A DNA stretch of 64,000 bases, from assembly GCF_021018895.1 (NCBI RefSeq), contig NC_079375.1, forward strand, positions 4,679,560 to 4,743,559, read 5' to 3'. The notes under the pieces are model-generated. The model did no database searches. It saw only the letters and a program-made list of their open reading frames with translations, and was not told the origin of the DNA. Shown here piece by piece: positions 45,981-57,481 of the stretch. Source of the stretch: Seriola aureovittata. Taxonomy: Eukaryota; Chordata; Actinopteri; Carangiformes; Carangidae. Position 1 is the first letter of the stretch; every line of letters starts with the position of its first letter. A program made the position numbers and the translations under genes.

Positions 45981-48239
45981 TGGTCTGTAGTTTATGGTGG
46001 CTAATGCTAGCCAATGTTTGAAAACTTTTCTGTGTAACTGACATTTTAGGGTCAGTTTGCTAGCAGCTAGTTGCCTATTTACACATCCAGCAGGAGACTG
46101 AGGTACTAGAATTTACATTTCTGATGAACTTAATGTAAGTAATGTGTTTACTCTCCCTTTCGCTGTTATGGTCTTCGCTAATTGTCCAAGGGAAAATCTG
46201 GCTCTTTTGCCACTAACTGCTCCACAATGTTCATCTGCTAAGTCTCCAACCTTGTGTCTGTTCTGCGGTGCTGAGTAAGTAGTGTACAATTTGGGTGGGG
46301 GCTTGACTCTCTATGAGTTCATTACAACAGGAAACCCTTTACACATTACGCATAGTCATTCGATTCATTGTAAGTACAGGAGATTGAGTAGCTACTTCTT
46401 GTTGCCCCATGTAAAGATACAGTATGCGGCTTTAACTTTTTTTTCTGTCTTGCTTGGCTGACATTGGAATGCCTTGCTGAAGGACACTGCAACAGACACT
46501 GCTGAAAGAGGAGATAGTGTTTCCTGATGACTGTCCACACCCAGCCTCCCAGCCAGTCTGCAGGTTTGAACTTGTGACTTTAACCCGTAACCTTTATCTT
46601 TAAAGATGTCAGAGCTGTTATTAAGTGCTTTGCGTCCCACCTACAGATGACTTCATATTATATGATCATTTGTTGTATTCAACAACCTATACAGTATATT
46701 ATGTATATCATATCTCTATTTTATGCCATATTGCTCTTTATATCACTGTTGGTTTTTCTTAAACACGCTTATGAGTTGAGGCAAAGAACCTCAGATGAAT
46801 CATAACTTTAATAACTGTAATCTTTTTTAAATTGCATCATAAGGTATAATCTGTGATGAAATTGTGGCCACTAATCATGTTTCATTCATCACTACCTAGC
46901 AGCTTTTGATGCTTTTGTATCAAGAGAAATTAAAGGTTTCCAAAACCCCTTTCCAAGTGAATATTTATCTTGAAAATTTCATGTTACATATTACAGTTAC
47001 ATGTTATAATTATTTATCTCAACTTGAAACATGTTCTGTTACGAGATAAAACTCATCCATTTAGTCATTTAAACATTGAAATCACAGTGTAGTGGCTAAT
47101 GAATTAAAATGATTTTTAACCACCGGAGGCAAGGTGGAGTAACCAACACACACACATATAAAGGATGCAAGGAGACATAATATTTTCAATAACTGAAACG
47201 ACATTTATTTAATAATATACTCCAGTTGACTTTCCAAGTAAAACAATGATATCCAAAACAGGATGACGACTAAACTAATTCATATGCACGGTTGGCAAAA
47301 CTGATGCTCTCCATCATCTGACCTGACACAGCCAGCAAATCCAAGACCTACTAATCAACTGCCAGAGCAGAAGGAACACAGCAGGATCACGTTACGTAAT
47401 CAGCACCTACACAGGTAAGTCTCAGGTAATCAAATCATCAATCAACCATATTCTGTTTAAGGGACCTCATGACCAATTTTCTTGAATTAATGCCAATACT
47501 TCATAACTCATATTAACATAAATCAAACTTGAATGTAAAATACTGTATCTACATTATTTTCTTATTTGAATTCAAAAGCTCTTCCTCTCTAATATGGCTC
47601 CAGCACACACAGTCATCTATAACCTAAACAAGTGAATAAAATTCCCTTTTCAAACACATTTAGCCCAATTTTAACCTTGACATCTCAACATGTTTTGACC
47701 TGCAAATCACTAAATCAGGGCTGTTAATATTTCTAGACCAAGTTCATATAGAAGATGAGCTGCAAATTTAGTTTGCATATGCTGTGAATGTAAAACAGCT
47801 TAGTTGTTGTATGACCTTCAATTTTTTTTTTTTTTTTTCTAAAGGGAAAGAGCCGCCCAGTACATGTGGCTTCTGCTGGTCAGCACTGAGTGGATGAAGG
47901 TTTTTTTTTTTCAGCTTGTCAAGATTTTGCACCAACAAAAGCACTCCAAAAAAAAATAAAGGCACATATTACTTTGATCTGAGCAGTTGGTTGAATGTTA
48001 AAAACAATGAGCTGTAGAGGATTCCACATTTGGATCAATATCCAACAACCTCCAACAACAACAATGCAACAGAGAATCCATTCTTCCATGACACAATAGA
48101 GTAAAAAAAAAAATCCACACAATTGTACATATATAAAAACCTACAGGCATATCAGTTATTGAGTGACACTAAAACACCCCAAAAATAAATGTAACAATGG
48201 GCTAAATTGGATATCACTCCATTTTACAGATGCAGCTAA
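45981..48239. other. non-coding stretch, no gene seen
   Basis: AT-rich sequence with long T runs near 47821 and 47901. No exon or RNA gene recognised. Confidence 0.5.
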
Positions 48240-48329
48240 TTCAACAAATTAACAAATGAGCCAAAACACGGCACAATACTGTGAGGCAAGTTCATTTTCA
48301 TTAAATGATAACACATTCCAGCCAATTCG

Positions 48330-48353
48330 TTTTTTTTTTTTTTTTTTTTTTTT
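48330..48353. repeat. T24 homopolymer
   Basis: Uninterrupted T run inside otherwise non-repetitive sequence. Confidence 0.9.
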
Positions 48354-48545
48354 ATTATTTGCGTATTCATAAATTCCGGGCACGGGCGCATGAACCTCAA
48401 CCTTTGTTAATATGAATATATTGTGAGGCATTTGCATAATCCACTTCATAATCCACTGCAGCACTCGGCGGTAACAAAGATAAGGAGGGGTAGCCACTGT
48501 TTCTCCTGGGAACGCTACACAGATAAACGGAGCAAAAGAGACCCA
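48354..48545. promoter_or_regulatory. candidate enhancer-like block with clustered factor motifs
   Basis: Within about 80 bp: CTTTGTT at 48402-48408, octamer ATTTGCAT at 48430-48437, overlapping TAATCC at 48437-48442, a second TAATCC at 48449-48454 twelve bases on, and AACAAAG at 48473-48479. These match SOX/TCF, POU and OTX/PITX-type cores. The segment is GC-balanced and free of transposon marks. Enhancer activity is inference. Confidence 0.3.
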
Positions 48546-50446
48546 CTTTCTGCTCCTATTATGAGATAAAAAAAACAGGAAGGCTTTGCAAAGTTTTCAC
48601 TTTCCAATGCATTTCCCTTTTAGAGACAGATGGTGGTGGAATATCATTATTTGTATGTTTTTTTATTTTTTCTTGTTTTTGTTTTTTTTTTTTTATTTCA
48701 CAGACGCTGAAATTTACTGAATTTCCACAGAGACGATGTGCATGGGTTATTTATGTATCCGCCACAACACAGCATGCTGATTTTATTACCCCGCTGAAAG
48801 ATGCTTCTCGCGGAAAAATGTTTTTCACACAAAAATTGAGAAAACTCCGGTGTGCAGCGGGAGGAATCACAGGGCGACAAATGAGCAAACAGAGAGCAAA
48901 CTCCCAGCTCGTCCTGAACATCACTAATGAGACTCCTTTCAGCTTCAATATGGATGGAAGAGTGTATATGTGTGTGTGCGTGTGCCTGCATCATCTGTGT
49001 GTGTGTGTGTGTGTGTGCGCACCACTTTCTGAGAGCATGAATGTGTGTGTCGTGACTGAGGACTGAGGCGGTGAAAAGCTCTCTTACCCCCCCCCCCCGC
49101 AGTCTTTCCAAATTGGCCTCTGGGATGACGCCACCACACAAGTACATCCATCCCCGCTGTGCTGCATGCATTCCTGGTGTGTGTGCGTGTGTGTGTGTGT
49201 GTGTGTCTCTGCATGTGTGTGTGTGTGTGTGTGTGTTTGGACAATGGCAACACTTCCTTTTTGGCCTAAATGGCAGGGAGCCCCAGCCATTGTGGCCTGA
49301 TTAGGGCTCCCATTCAAGCTCTCTGGGATTTCTAATTGTGGGGCCTTGTGCGGCGAACTCCCCCTCACTTCCCACCCCGCTACACTCCCCTCACGACTAC
49401 TGTAAGACTTAATGAGACACAATTACTGCCCCCTAGGAGTCCTAGAGCGAGCCAATCACAAAGAGAGACAGAGACCCCCAGTGAATGGCCACTCAGAGGA
49501 GAAAGAGACAGAAAGAGGGAGCAGGAGGGAGGGGAGAATCACAAGCCCTCATTGTCCAGAGAAAGCACAGAGAGAGAAGCCTTTTTTTGGAGAAATATAA
49601 ATGTTTTTATTTAATGCCGGCTCATAATTAGGCCCCTGAGAGGGAAAGGGAGAGCCAAAGGAGTGGAGAGGGTGGGGAGTTCAATAGGGAAAAAGGCCTG
49701 TAGGTACAAAAGACGAAGAATGACATGTTAGACGTGCTTAGGAGGAGGAGAAGGGAGGGAAGGTGGAGGAGGAGGAGGAGGAGGATAGGAGAAAAGAAAA
49801 GGGGACAAATAGATACTGAGGTGAAAAAACACAGAGGCAGAAAAAGAGAACAAAACCAAGTGGAAAAACTTGACAGGACTTTCTTCTTTTCTTCTCTTTT
49901 TTTTATATTGCTCTAAGCCTATTTGGCGTGGGAAATGGCCTGACATTGAATGATGCGTGCCAGGCGGAGTGAAAAGCCGGGGCAGTGGCTGTGTGTCTGG
50001 CAGGTCTGGCACTTCACGTTCGCTTTCGAGAGGTGAGATATTCCTCCATTCGAGGGGCCTTTCTGCTGAAACTGTGTGGGAAGCAATATTAACAGGGACT
50101 ACAAGAGCTTGGATTTAGAGAGAACCTCAATAAAAAAGAAAAAAGAAAGAAAAAAGGCTCTTGACTGTATGGGAACATTTACTGTGTTATTCCTCTAGAA
50201 GAGTACAGATATTGTTGTGAGCAGTCATGTCTGGGGATTTTGAAACGTTCGCATGGAAAGGGGAGGTTTATTGCGAAAGTTGAGCCTCTGTATGATGTTC
50301 GCAGACGAGGAATATCTACGATAACAGATGTCACTGACCCAATAAAAGACTAAACGTCAATCAGTTCTCTGGAGAAATGCTGCATTCTTGGTTGAATTCA
50401 GTTTGCAGCACAATGCCCAACCAGCAGGAGAGGAGGCAGGTGTGAC
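48546..50446. other. non-coding stretch with GC-balanced blocks and (GT)n tracts
   Basis: (GT)n near 49000, 49181 and 49215, and a C12 run at 49087-49098. Segments at about 49255-49360 (CCCCAGCCATTGTGGCCTGA) and 49920-50030 look non-repetitive and possibly conserved. A purine-rich GGA tract lies at 49740-49800. No exon recognised. Confidence 0.45.
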
Positions 50447-50450
50447 CCCC

Positions 50451-50490
<40 letters not shown>

Positions 50491-50525
50491 ACACACACAC
50501 ATACACACACACACATACACACATA
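50447..50525. repeat. (CA)n microsatellite
   Basis: CA run with a few ATA interruptions, preceded by CCCCCC. A second (CA)n lies at 50728-50756. Confidence 0.92.
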
Positions 50526-50725
50526 CACACAAAAACAGAGTAAATAATAAAAATAAAAGGCTTTTTAAGACGTCTGCATTGATTTTCTCAAGATGCACTT
50601 GTGGATAGAAAGAGCTGCATTACATTTTAAAACTGTTTGGAAAAACCTAACTGGACAATGTTTGTCTTTTGGCAAGAATTTAACCTGTGAAAATGTAGAC
50701 TCCGACAATGTCAACGTTTGGCTTC

Positions 50726-50756
<31 letters not shown>

Positions 50757-50877
50757 CAATATTTAGCATTACAACAGCTATTTCTTAAGAGCAGAAATGA
50801 TTTCAGTGGAGGTGGTTTGAGCCACACAAGAGATGTCTATGCTTCCAATATTGTCGTTATATATAATCCTGCCTGTT

Positions 50878-50970
50878 CCTTCGATAGCTCAGTTGGTAGA
50901 GCGGAGGACTGTAGGAGAGCAGAGCAGTGCTGACATCCTTAGGTCGCTGGTTCAACTCCGGCTCGAAGGA
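50878..50970 (+). tRNA. tRNA-Tyr(GTA) with 20-nt intron
   Basis: First gene of group 4. Consensus mature sequence, common intron. The 5' flank is foreign (CCTGCCTGTT) rather than the unit's TATATA flank, so the array begins inside this unit. TTTT terminator at 50977-50980, followed by the unoccupied hAT target sequence at about 51003-51030. Confidence 0.96.
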
Positions 50971-50994
50971 GGAGGCTTTTGTAGGCGGAGCAGT

Positions 50995-51190
50995 TACAGA
51001 GAATTAGGGTCCTGATAGATAAAGTGAAAAACAGAGCATTTCAGTGTCAGATGTTAATACCAGTCAGACCTGGTATTAACATCCATCACAGGCCAGCTCT
51101 TAGTACAGGTGTGAATGCATTTGAGAGCCGATCATTCAGACCATATTAGGAAGTGGTCGGCTTCACACTGTGAAGCTTTTGTAGGTGTAG
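50995..51190. repeat. array flank with empty hAT site and palindrome
   Basis: Inverse match to parts of 28430-28630 and 30550-30764, and direct match to 53263-53410. GGTCCTGATAGAT is the uninterrupted target occupied by the hAT element at 28632. GTTAATACCAG (51053-51063) and CTGGTATTAAC (51070-51080) form a perfect 11-bp inverted repeat absent from the 53.3-kb copy, where a ~35-bp deletion removed it. Confidence 0.75.
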
Positions 51191-51436
51191 AATAACTGTC
51201 CAGTAGACAAATTAAAAGCAAGCTGGTGTATCCCCCATACTGAGCATTTTCATTGTGGCAGTCAGCTCTCTGTAAATAATGTCACCAACTGAAGCTTGGG
51301 CCTTACTACTACAGCTGCAGCTTGGTAATAACGGCTGGTATCAGGTTATCACAGATCCATGGCATTATCGTATATTTCGCTAAATGCTAATGTTTATGCT
51401 TACAATTTTACTGTTACACAACATGATATACACACC

Positions 51437-51529
51437 CCTTCGATAGCTCAGTTGGTAGAGCGGAGGACTGTAGGAGAGCAGAGTGATGCTGACATCCTTA
51501 GGTCGCTGGTTCAACTCCGGCTCGAAGGC
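51437..51529 (+). tRNA. tRNA-Tyr(GTA) with 20-nt intron, altered discriminator
   Basis: Second gene of group 4. The body is consensus but the discriminator base is C instead of A (CGAAGGC). In eukaryotic tRNA-Tyr the C1-G72 pair and A73 are recognised by tyrosyl-tRNA synthetase, so charging may be impaired. The 5' flank is ATATACACACC rather than TTTATATA. Intron of the GTGATGC class. TTTT terminator at 51536-51539. Confidence 0.93.
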
Positions 51530-51659
51530 GGCGGCTTTTATAGGTGTTACAGAGAATAACTGTCCAGTAGAAAGGCTGAAATTTCTGTTTCTCCACATGA
51601 TTTCTAGCATCTTTAACAATAAAGTTTCTTTTTCGGCAGTACACGAACAGATTTATATA

Positions 51660-51752
51660 CCTTCGATAGCTCAGTTGGTAGAGCGGAGGACTGTAGGAGA
51701 GCAGAGCAGTGCTGACATCCTTAGGTCGCTGGTTCAACTCCGGCTCGAAGGA
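51660..51752 (+). tRNA. tRNA-Tyr(GTA) with 20-nt intron
   Basis: Third gene of group 4, 223 bp after the previous. Consensus sequence and common intron, full unit flank ending TTTATATA. TTTT terminator at 51759-51762. Confidence 0.96.
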
Positions 51753-52072
51753 GGAGCCTTTTGTAGGTGTACCTAGATCTGTCCAACCTACAACATGCTG
51801 ATGCGTTCCCCATACAGAGCATTTCCACAGTGCCAGTGAGGTGTTTGGAAGAATCAACCATGTTAATAATGACTAGTCCAGCTGCAGGTTGATGATGTTG
51901 CCTGATTTGACATTATTGCAGATATGTGGCTTGATGTGTATTTGGCTAAATATGCATCAAGAATTTGTAGAGATGTTCATGTTTACAACTTTATGATTAC
52001 ACAACATATATTGTTGCGTTCATCTTTAACAATAAAGTTTGTTTTTCGGCAGTACACAACTAGATTCCTATA

Positions 52073-52165
52073 CCTTCGATAGCTCAGTTGGTAGAGCGGA
52101 GGACTGTAGGAGAACAGAGCAGTGCTGACATCCTTAGGTCGCTGGTTCAACTCCGGCTCGAAGGA
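52073..52165 (+). tRNA. tRNA-Tyr(GTA) with 20-nt intron
   Basis: Fourth gene of group 4. The intron has a G-to-A variant (GAGAACAGAG). The 5' flank reads GATTCCTATA instead of GATTTATATA. Mature sequence consensus. TTTT terminator at 52172-52175. Confidence 0.96.
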
Positions 52166-52507
52166 GAAGGCTTTTATAGGTGTTACAGAGAATAACTGTC
52201 CAGTAGATAAAGTAAAAACAAGCTGATACATCCCTCATACAGAGAATTTCTACGGTGGCAGTCAGCTCTTTGTAAATCATGTCCAGAAACTGAAATTTCA
52301 GCCTTTCTAGTCCAGCTGCAGGGTGATAATAACAGCTGGTATGACATTACTACAGATCTATAGCTTGATCATGTATATTGCTGATTAAGCATCAAGAATT
52401 TGTAGAGATGTTCATGTTTACAACTTTATGATTACACAACACATATTGTTGCGGTCATCTTTAACAATAAAGTTTATTTTCCGGCAGCACACAAACAGAT
52501 TTTTACA

Positions 52508-52600
52508 CCTTCGATAGCTCAGTTGGTAGAGCGGAGGACTGTAGGAGAGCAGAGCAGTGCTGACATCCTTAGGTCGCTGGTTCAACTCCGGCTCGAAGGA
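52508..52600 (+). tRNA. tRNA-Tyr(GTA) with 20-nt intron
   Basis: Fifth gene of group 4, 435 bp after the previous. Consensus mature sequence, common intron. The 5' flank is GATTTTTACA. TTTT terminator at 52607-52610. Confidence 0.96.
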
Positions 52601-52921
52601 GGAGGCTTTTATAGGTGTACCTAGATCTGTCCAACCTACAACATGCTGATGCGTGCCCCATACAGAACATTTCCACAGTGCCAGTGAGGTGTTTGGAAGA
52701 ATCAACCATGTTAATAATGACTAGTCCAGCTGCAGGTTGATGATGTTGCCTGATTTTACATTATTGCAGATATGTGGCTTGATTGTGTATTTGGCTAAAT
52801 ATGCATAAAGAATTTGTAGAGATGTTCATATTTACAACTTTATGATTACACAATATATATTGTTGCGGTCATCTTTAACAATAAAGTTTATTTTTTGGCA
52901 GTACACAAACAGGTTGATATA

Positions 52922-53014
52922 CCTTCGATAGCTCAGTTGGTAGAGCGGAGGACTGTAGGAGAGCAGAGCAGTGCTGACATCCTTAGGTCGCTGGTTCAAC
53001 TCCGGCTCGAAGGA
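52922..53014 (+). tRNA. tRNA-Tyr(GTA) with 20-nt intron
   Basis: Sixth gene of group 4. Consensus mature sequence, common intron, flank GTTGATATA. TTTT terminator at 53021-53024. The following 130 bp match the spacer between the first two cargo genes of the hAT composite. Confidence 0.96.
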
Positions 53015-53144
53015 GGAGGCTTTTATAGGTGTTACACAGAATAACTGTCCAATAGAAAGGCTGAAATTTCTGTTTCTGTACATGATTTCTAGCATCTTTA
53101 ACAATAAAGTTTCTTTTTCGGCAGTACACAAACAGATTTATATA

Positions 53145-53237
53145 CCTTCGATAGCTCAGTTGGTAGAGCGGAGGACTGTAGGAGAGGAGAGCAGTGCTGA
53201 CATCCTTAGGTCGCTGGTTCAACTCCGGCTCGAAGGA
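53145..53237 (+). tRNA. tRNA-Tyr(GTA) with 20-nt intron
   Basis: Seventh and last gene of group 4. The intron has a GAGAGGAGAG variant, also present in the 27203 gene at the far end of group 1. Consensus mature sequence. TTTT terminator at 53244-53247. Confidence 0.96.
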
Positions 53238-53262
53238 GGAGGCTTTTGTAGGCGGAGCAATT

Positions 53263-53665
53263 ACAGAGAATTAGGGTCCTGATAGATAAAGTGAAAAACA
53301 GAGCATTTCAGTGTCATCACAGGCCAGCTCTTAGTACAGGTGTGAATGCATTTGAGAGCCGATCATTCAGACCATATTAGGAAGTGGTCGGCTTCACACT
53401 GTTTTAGCAGTGTGAAGGCAAATGCATCCTGGGCCACACTGAAGGACCAGCTACTAACTAACCAGTCTGATTAGTCCTGCCAGTTTCATAATGAACCAAA
53501 AATATTTCACTGTTTCAAATATTTAAAACCTTATTTCATTACAAAACTGTGGACAGTGCAATTATTTACCCTGGTGATGGATGTTAAAGCCAGGTGTGAA
53601 CAGGGCAGTGAGTCCACCTGGCGACTAGTTTACAGTTGTACGAATTTTTTTTTTTGTGAAGTTGC
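53263..53665. repeat. inverse copy of the array-associated flank repeat
   Basis: Reverse-complement match to 28250-28631 and 30300-30764, including the CTTCACACTG/CAGTGTGAAG hairpin near 53394-53417. It has the uninterrupted hAT target (GGGTCCTGATAGAT) at its left side. It ends near a T11 run after GTACGAA. Confidence 0.7.
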
Positions 53666-54373
53666 TTCACAACAGTTAAGGTGACATGCTACACATCATT
53701 TGATGCGTTAGTCTCCAAAACCATCCAAGTACATTTATAATCAATCAGTAATGTAACCCGTGAAACATCTATCATAGCTTTTTTTTAACTCACTGCTGTT
53801 CTCTCTCTCTTTTTCTCTCTCTCTCAGTCACACTACATTCTGTAAACGTCTGAAAAAAAGCCATAAGGAATATTATTGTAAATTTAATACATCTTTTATC
53901 TATCTTATATATAATATAGTAATATTATATAGTAACATTATATATTTTGTATATCTATCTATATTTTAACAGATAGATGAAGCCAGAAATATCATGTATT
54001 CCGTGTCTGAAAAAGGCTTTAGACTTATTCCTTTGTCTGTATGGTGCATCTACTGTTTGCTCCAGATGTCACATTGGATGGAAGTGTGGCTGCATTGAAA
54101 GTGTATCACCACTACAATTTTTCTTGTTTTTCCCACTTTTTAGATTTGATTTATTTTCTTTGTCATGTTGTCATGCAGCCTTAGAGGTAACTGGCCAAAT
54201 ACATGTTCCCTGGATTCCTTCTTTCCTCACTCCTTTAATTGTGATTTATGATGGAAGATCTAGGACATGAGGAAAAGACTTGAGTAAAAGAGACATGGCA
54301 TTTAAGACAAATGAGACACGTTTCTCTTCTAGAATAGTTTGTTGAATTGAAACTCCAACCTGCAACACGCTCA

Positions 54374-54407
<34 letters not shown>

Positions 54408-55029
54408 GACACAAACATGCACTCACACACTGGCTTGGCCCCATGCTCCTTTCAGTGAGTGCGGCCTCTCAGCTAGTGACTGAACCCCCTTTGTTCGGCA
54501 GTGACCCTCTTAAGCGCAGGTTGAAGCCTGCAGCCATTCCACTTTGGATTTGGACCCTATCGCGTGTCACACGGCTAAGTCGACCAGGACCGGGCCTCTT
54601 CACACAAACGCACAGCAACAATTATCCATTCAAATGACAATGAATGCTGCAGCAGGGTCTAAGCTAAAATAACTGTTTCACCAACGTTATGAGAAGTAAT
54701 TTACTGTGCTGCTGCAATGAGTTTTAAAGCCCCCTTTTCCCCAGAAATGCCAAACTATTTCAATTGCACAAGATGAACATACTAAAACACAGCTACTAAT
54801 TCTTTGCCAACTAGTTGTCCTTCCAATGGCTGCACCAATTAGCTGCTAATGCTAATGGCTGCAAATACAATAACTGACCAGGTTAAAGACTGAGCTAATG
54901 TTTCCTTTAGCCTTTCAGCTAATTACGACAAGTTCCAAGTGGTAATTATGATGGAAATTTTTTAATTTTTCTGAGTTTTTTAACACAAATATATATATAT
55001 AAAATTTGGTGCCAAGTGATCTGGGGTGT
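53666..55029. other. non-coding stretch with (CT)n(CA)n
   Basis: (CT)n near 53800-53825 and compound (CT)n(CA)n at 54371-54407. No exon recognised. Confidence 0.5.
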
Positions 55030-55500
55030 TTTGAAATATAGAGTTCAGAGACTTGGAGAATCAATGCCAAGAAGCACTGAAGCTGTTCTGTTGGCTCATG
55101 ATGGCTAAGCGGCAACCTCCAGGGCTGAAAAATGAAGCTATCAAGGAAGTGCCAAAAAAAGTTCCTCAAATGGCCACTTGCAGCTGGACGCCAAAAGTGA
55201 GTCAATCCCCATAGACTCCCATGTTAAAATGCCCAACTTTACAGCAGAAATAAACATTAAACATACAACAGTTTTGGTCTCTAGCTAATTTCCTCCTTCA
55301 TGACAACTGTACGGGGGTGAATTTTTAATTAACCCATTTACATTTTATTAAGTCTTAAAGTTATGTTATGCAAGTCTCAGCTCCAGTAAGGTGGAGTCAG
55401 GCGGTGCCAGGATGGTGACGGCGGAGCAAAACTGCTCCTCAGGAACCTATGGGAGACATCACGGAGGCTATTTCCATCTTTATATACAGTCTACAGTGGT
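55030..55500 (+). repeat. dispersed fish repeat ending in TATATACAGTCTA
   Basis: Contains TCAATCCCCATAGACTCCCA, ATGCCCAACTTTACAGCAGA, TTTGGTCTCTAGCTAATTTC, CATGACAACTGTACGGGGGT, TATTAAGTCTTAAAGTTATG and, at the end, CTTTATATACAGTCTA. I recognise this order of motifs as a common interspersed element of fish genomes. Class not determined from the sequence. Confidence 0.55.
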
Positions 55501-56704
55501 GGCCCAACACCTTAGTAAGAAACTTCATGTTGGTTTTCCCTTTAATTTGTCACCCATCTGAAGCTCAGTGCTAAAACTATTTTATCACTGTACAGGTGAC
55601 ACATTTTCCTGGTGCCTGACTTGCAGTGATGTGAAGTCACGCAAATGGTAACAATGGTAACTATTTCTTTTTAACCTTTATACGGGAAAATATAAAGTTA
55701 AGCACTGGTTTTTCCATCTTTGTTGACAGCAGTGGGTATGCTTTCATTAATTGATAATTGATCATTTTACCTCAAATACTGTTGTTGCTATGGAATAATG
55801 GAGTTGGACAGGCTGACATATCATGCAATTTAAATCAATGTCCTAATGTGTTTTTGAAGTGAGTTAGTGATTGATAGTAGATTGTTTTGTGTATGTTGCC
55901 TGTGTGTTTCATTCACCAAATTTTGCTAATGACATGTTGCTATACGGAGGTGTACGCAGAGAATGGAATTCATTTAATCAAATTGATGCTCTCATAATAA
56001 TCAAGTAAAATTAATTTGAAAAATATCACTGCTCGGGTCTCAAGATGACGCCACAAGAAGCAACACATTATTTTCAAGTTCATTTGTACTGGAAACAAGT
56101 GAACTAGATATATTAAAACTCTCAGAACAAGTGAACTTTTTTTACAGTACAAGTTCTTTTTTTTCTTTTTTTTTTCTTTTTTTTAAGAGCGAGTATCAAA
56201 GACCTGCTCAGATGGTTTATTTTTGGAGCTGCCTTTAACGTCTCCCTTCATATGACTGTCAGCCTGTTGCTGCTGGAACAACAACCTCTGACACCTACAA
56301 AGTGGAAAGTGTCTTTGTCAGTTTCAAGTGGCTCTCTGTTGGTTTCATCAGCTTAATCAGGTCCAACTGTGACTTAGATTGACAGGTCATATGTCAAACG
56401 TTGATGTTTCACAAAGCGGCACAGATTTCCTGGAGTTGCTTTTCAAACCTTCCCTTATTTATCCAGGAAAAGTTTGCTAATCCCTCGTGCTTCTTTTTTT
56501 TTTTTTTCATTTCCTTGATTTCACTCATTCAGCTGCTCACATTGAGATCTGGGAGCAGCTCAGAAGATGTCAAAAGCAAGTCAAGTAACAAATCGCAGCT
56601 ACCTACATTAGGTGAAATGCCTTTTTACCTTTAGTTATGCTTTGACTGGATTTTTAAACTATTCTCTACGTAACTACTGACTGACTTATGGTGGCTAATG
56701 CTTC

Positions 56705-56750
<46 letters not shown>

Positions 56751-56804
56751 GTCCTGTAAAATTTTTAATTAAAGGGGCACTTCACAGATTTTACACATCA
56801 AGGT
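55501..56804. other. non-coding stretch with (GT)n
   Basis: T-rich runs near 56157-56185 and 56492-56507. (TG)n at 56707-56749. No gene recognised. Confidence 0.55.
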
Positions 56805-57481
56805 CAGTTTGTCACTATGCCTCTGTCTCACTCTCCACTCTGCCACACCTCCTCATCAGCCTCACTGTCCTCACCTGTTGCCCCCAGCTGCACCCCATCT
56901 CCAATCAGGCCAGTATATATGCATCCCCGGTTCACTCGCGCTTTGCCAGATTGTTCTTAGTGTCATGCAAGACTTTCCAGCGTTCAGCTCCAGACTGACT
57001 TCCCTGTAGCGATTCTGCTCGTCCCTGACCATCCTGCCTCATCTCCTCCTGGTCCCCGTCTGCCTGTCCCTGTGGCTGTTTGGCGTTCTCCAGCTCTGAC
57101 ATCGCAACATGAGTGCTTCCCTGCTGGTTTCCCGATCCTCATCTGACTCCGATTACCCGCCTGCCTGCTCCTTCCTGGTTCGTCTGCCCCGCTGACTGCT
57201 CACCTGGTTCTGATCCTCATGCACCCTCGTCTACGTCTCCAGCCTGCTCCCTAACGCCACCGTTGCCGTCCCACCAACTCGTCCCTGTGTGTGTGAGCAT
57301 CCCCAACCCGCTCCACTCACCTGCTCGTCAACATGGCATTTCCGGCCCCTGCCCCCTTCCTCTATCCCCAATACCCACCTGTGTGCAATATCTCTGCTGG
57401 TTCATTAATAGAAGTCTTTACCAGCTATTCACCTGTTTGGTTGTGCTGCAATTGGGTCCTACCACACCACCTTACACAGTT
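56805..57481 (+). mobile_element. solo LTR of a Gypsy-like retrotransposon
   Basis: The insert 56810-57476 begins TGTCAC and ends CTTACA (TG..CA), flanked on each side by the 5-bp direct repeat CAGTT (56805-56809, 57477-57481). A TATA box (TATATAT) sits at 56914-56920. The C-rich body with CTGATCCTCATG-type sequence and the end TGCAATTGGGTCCTACCACA resemble LTRs of fish Gypsy/Ty3 elements. No internal gag-pol sequence or second LTR is present, so this is a solo LTR left by LTR-LTR recombination. Its open frames are not genes. Confidence 0.8.

Noticed and set aside
50878..53237. Regularly spaced identical repeats resembling a CRISPR array
   Set aside because: The repeated unit is a complete tRNA gene with intron and terminator in a vertebrate genome; spacers are themselves repetitive.
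52971..53282. Recurring peptide-like frames (SIAQLVERRTVGEQ and FEPELNQRPKDVST types)
   Set aside because: These are translations of the tRNA-Tyr gene and its complement, repeated at each copy.
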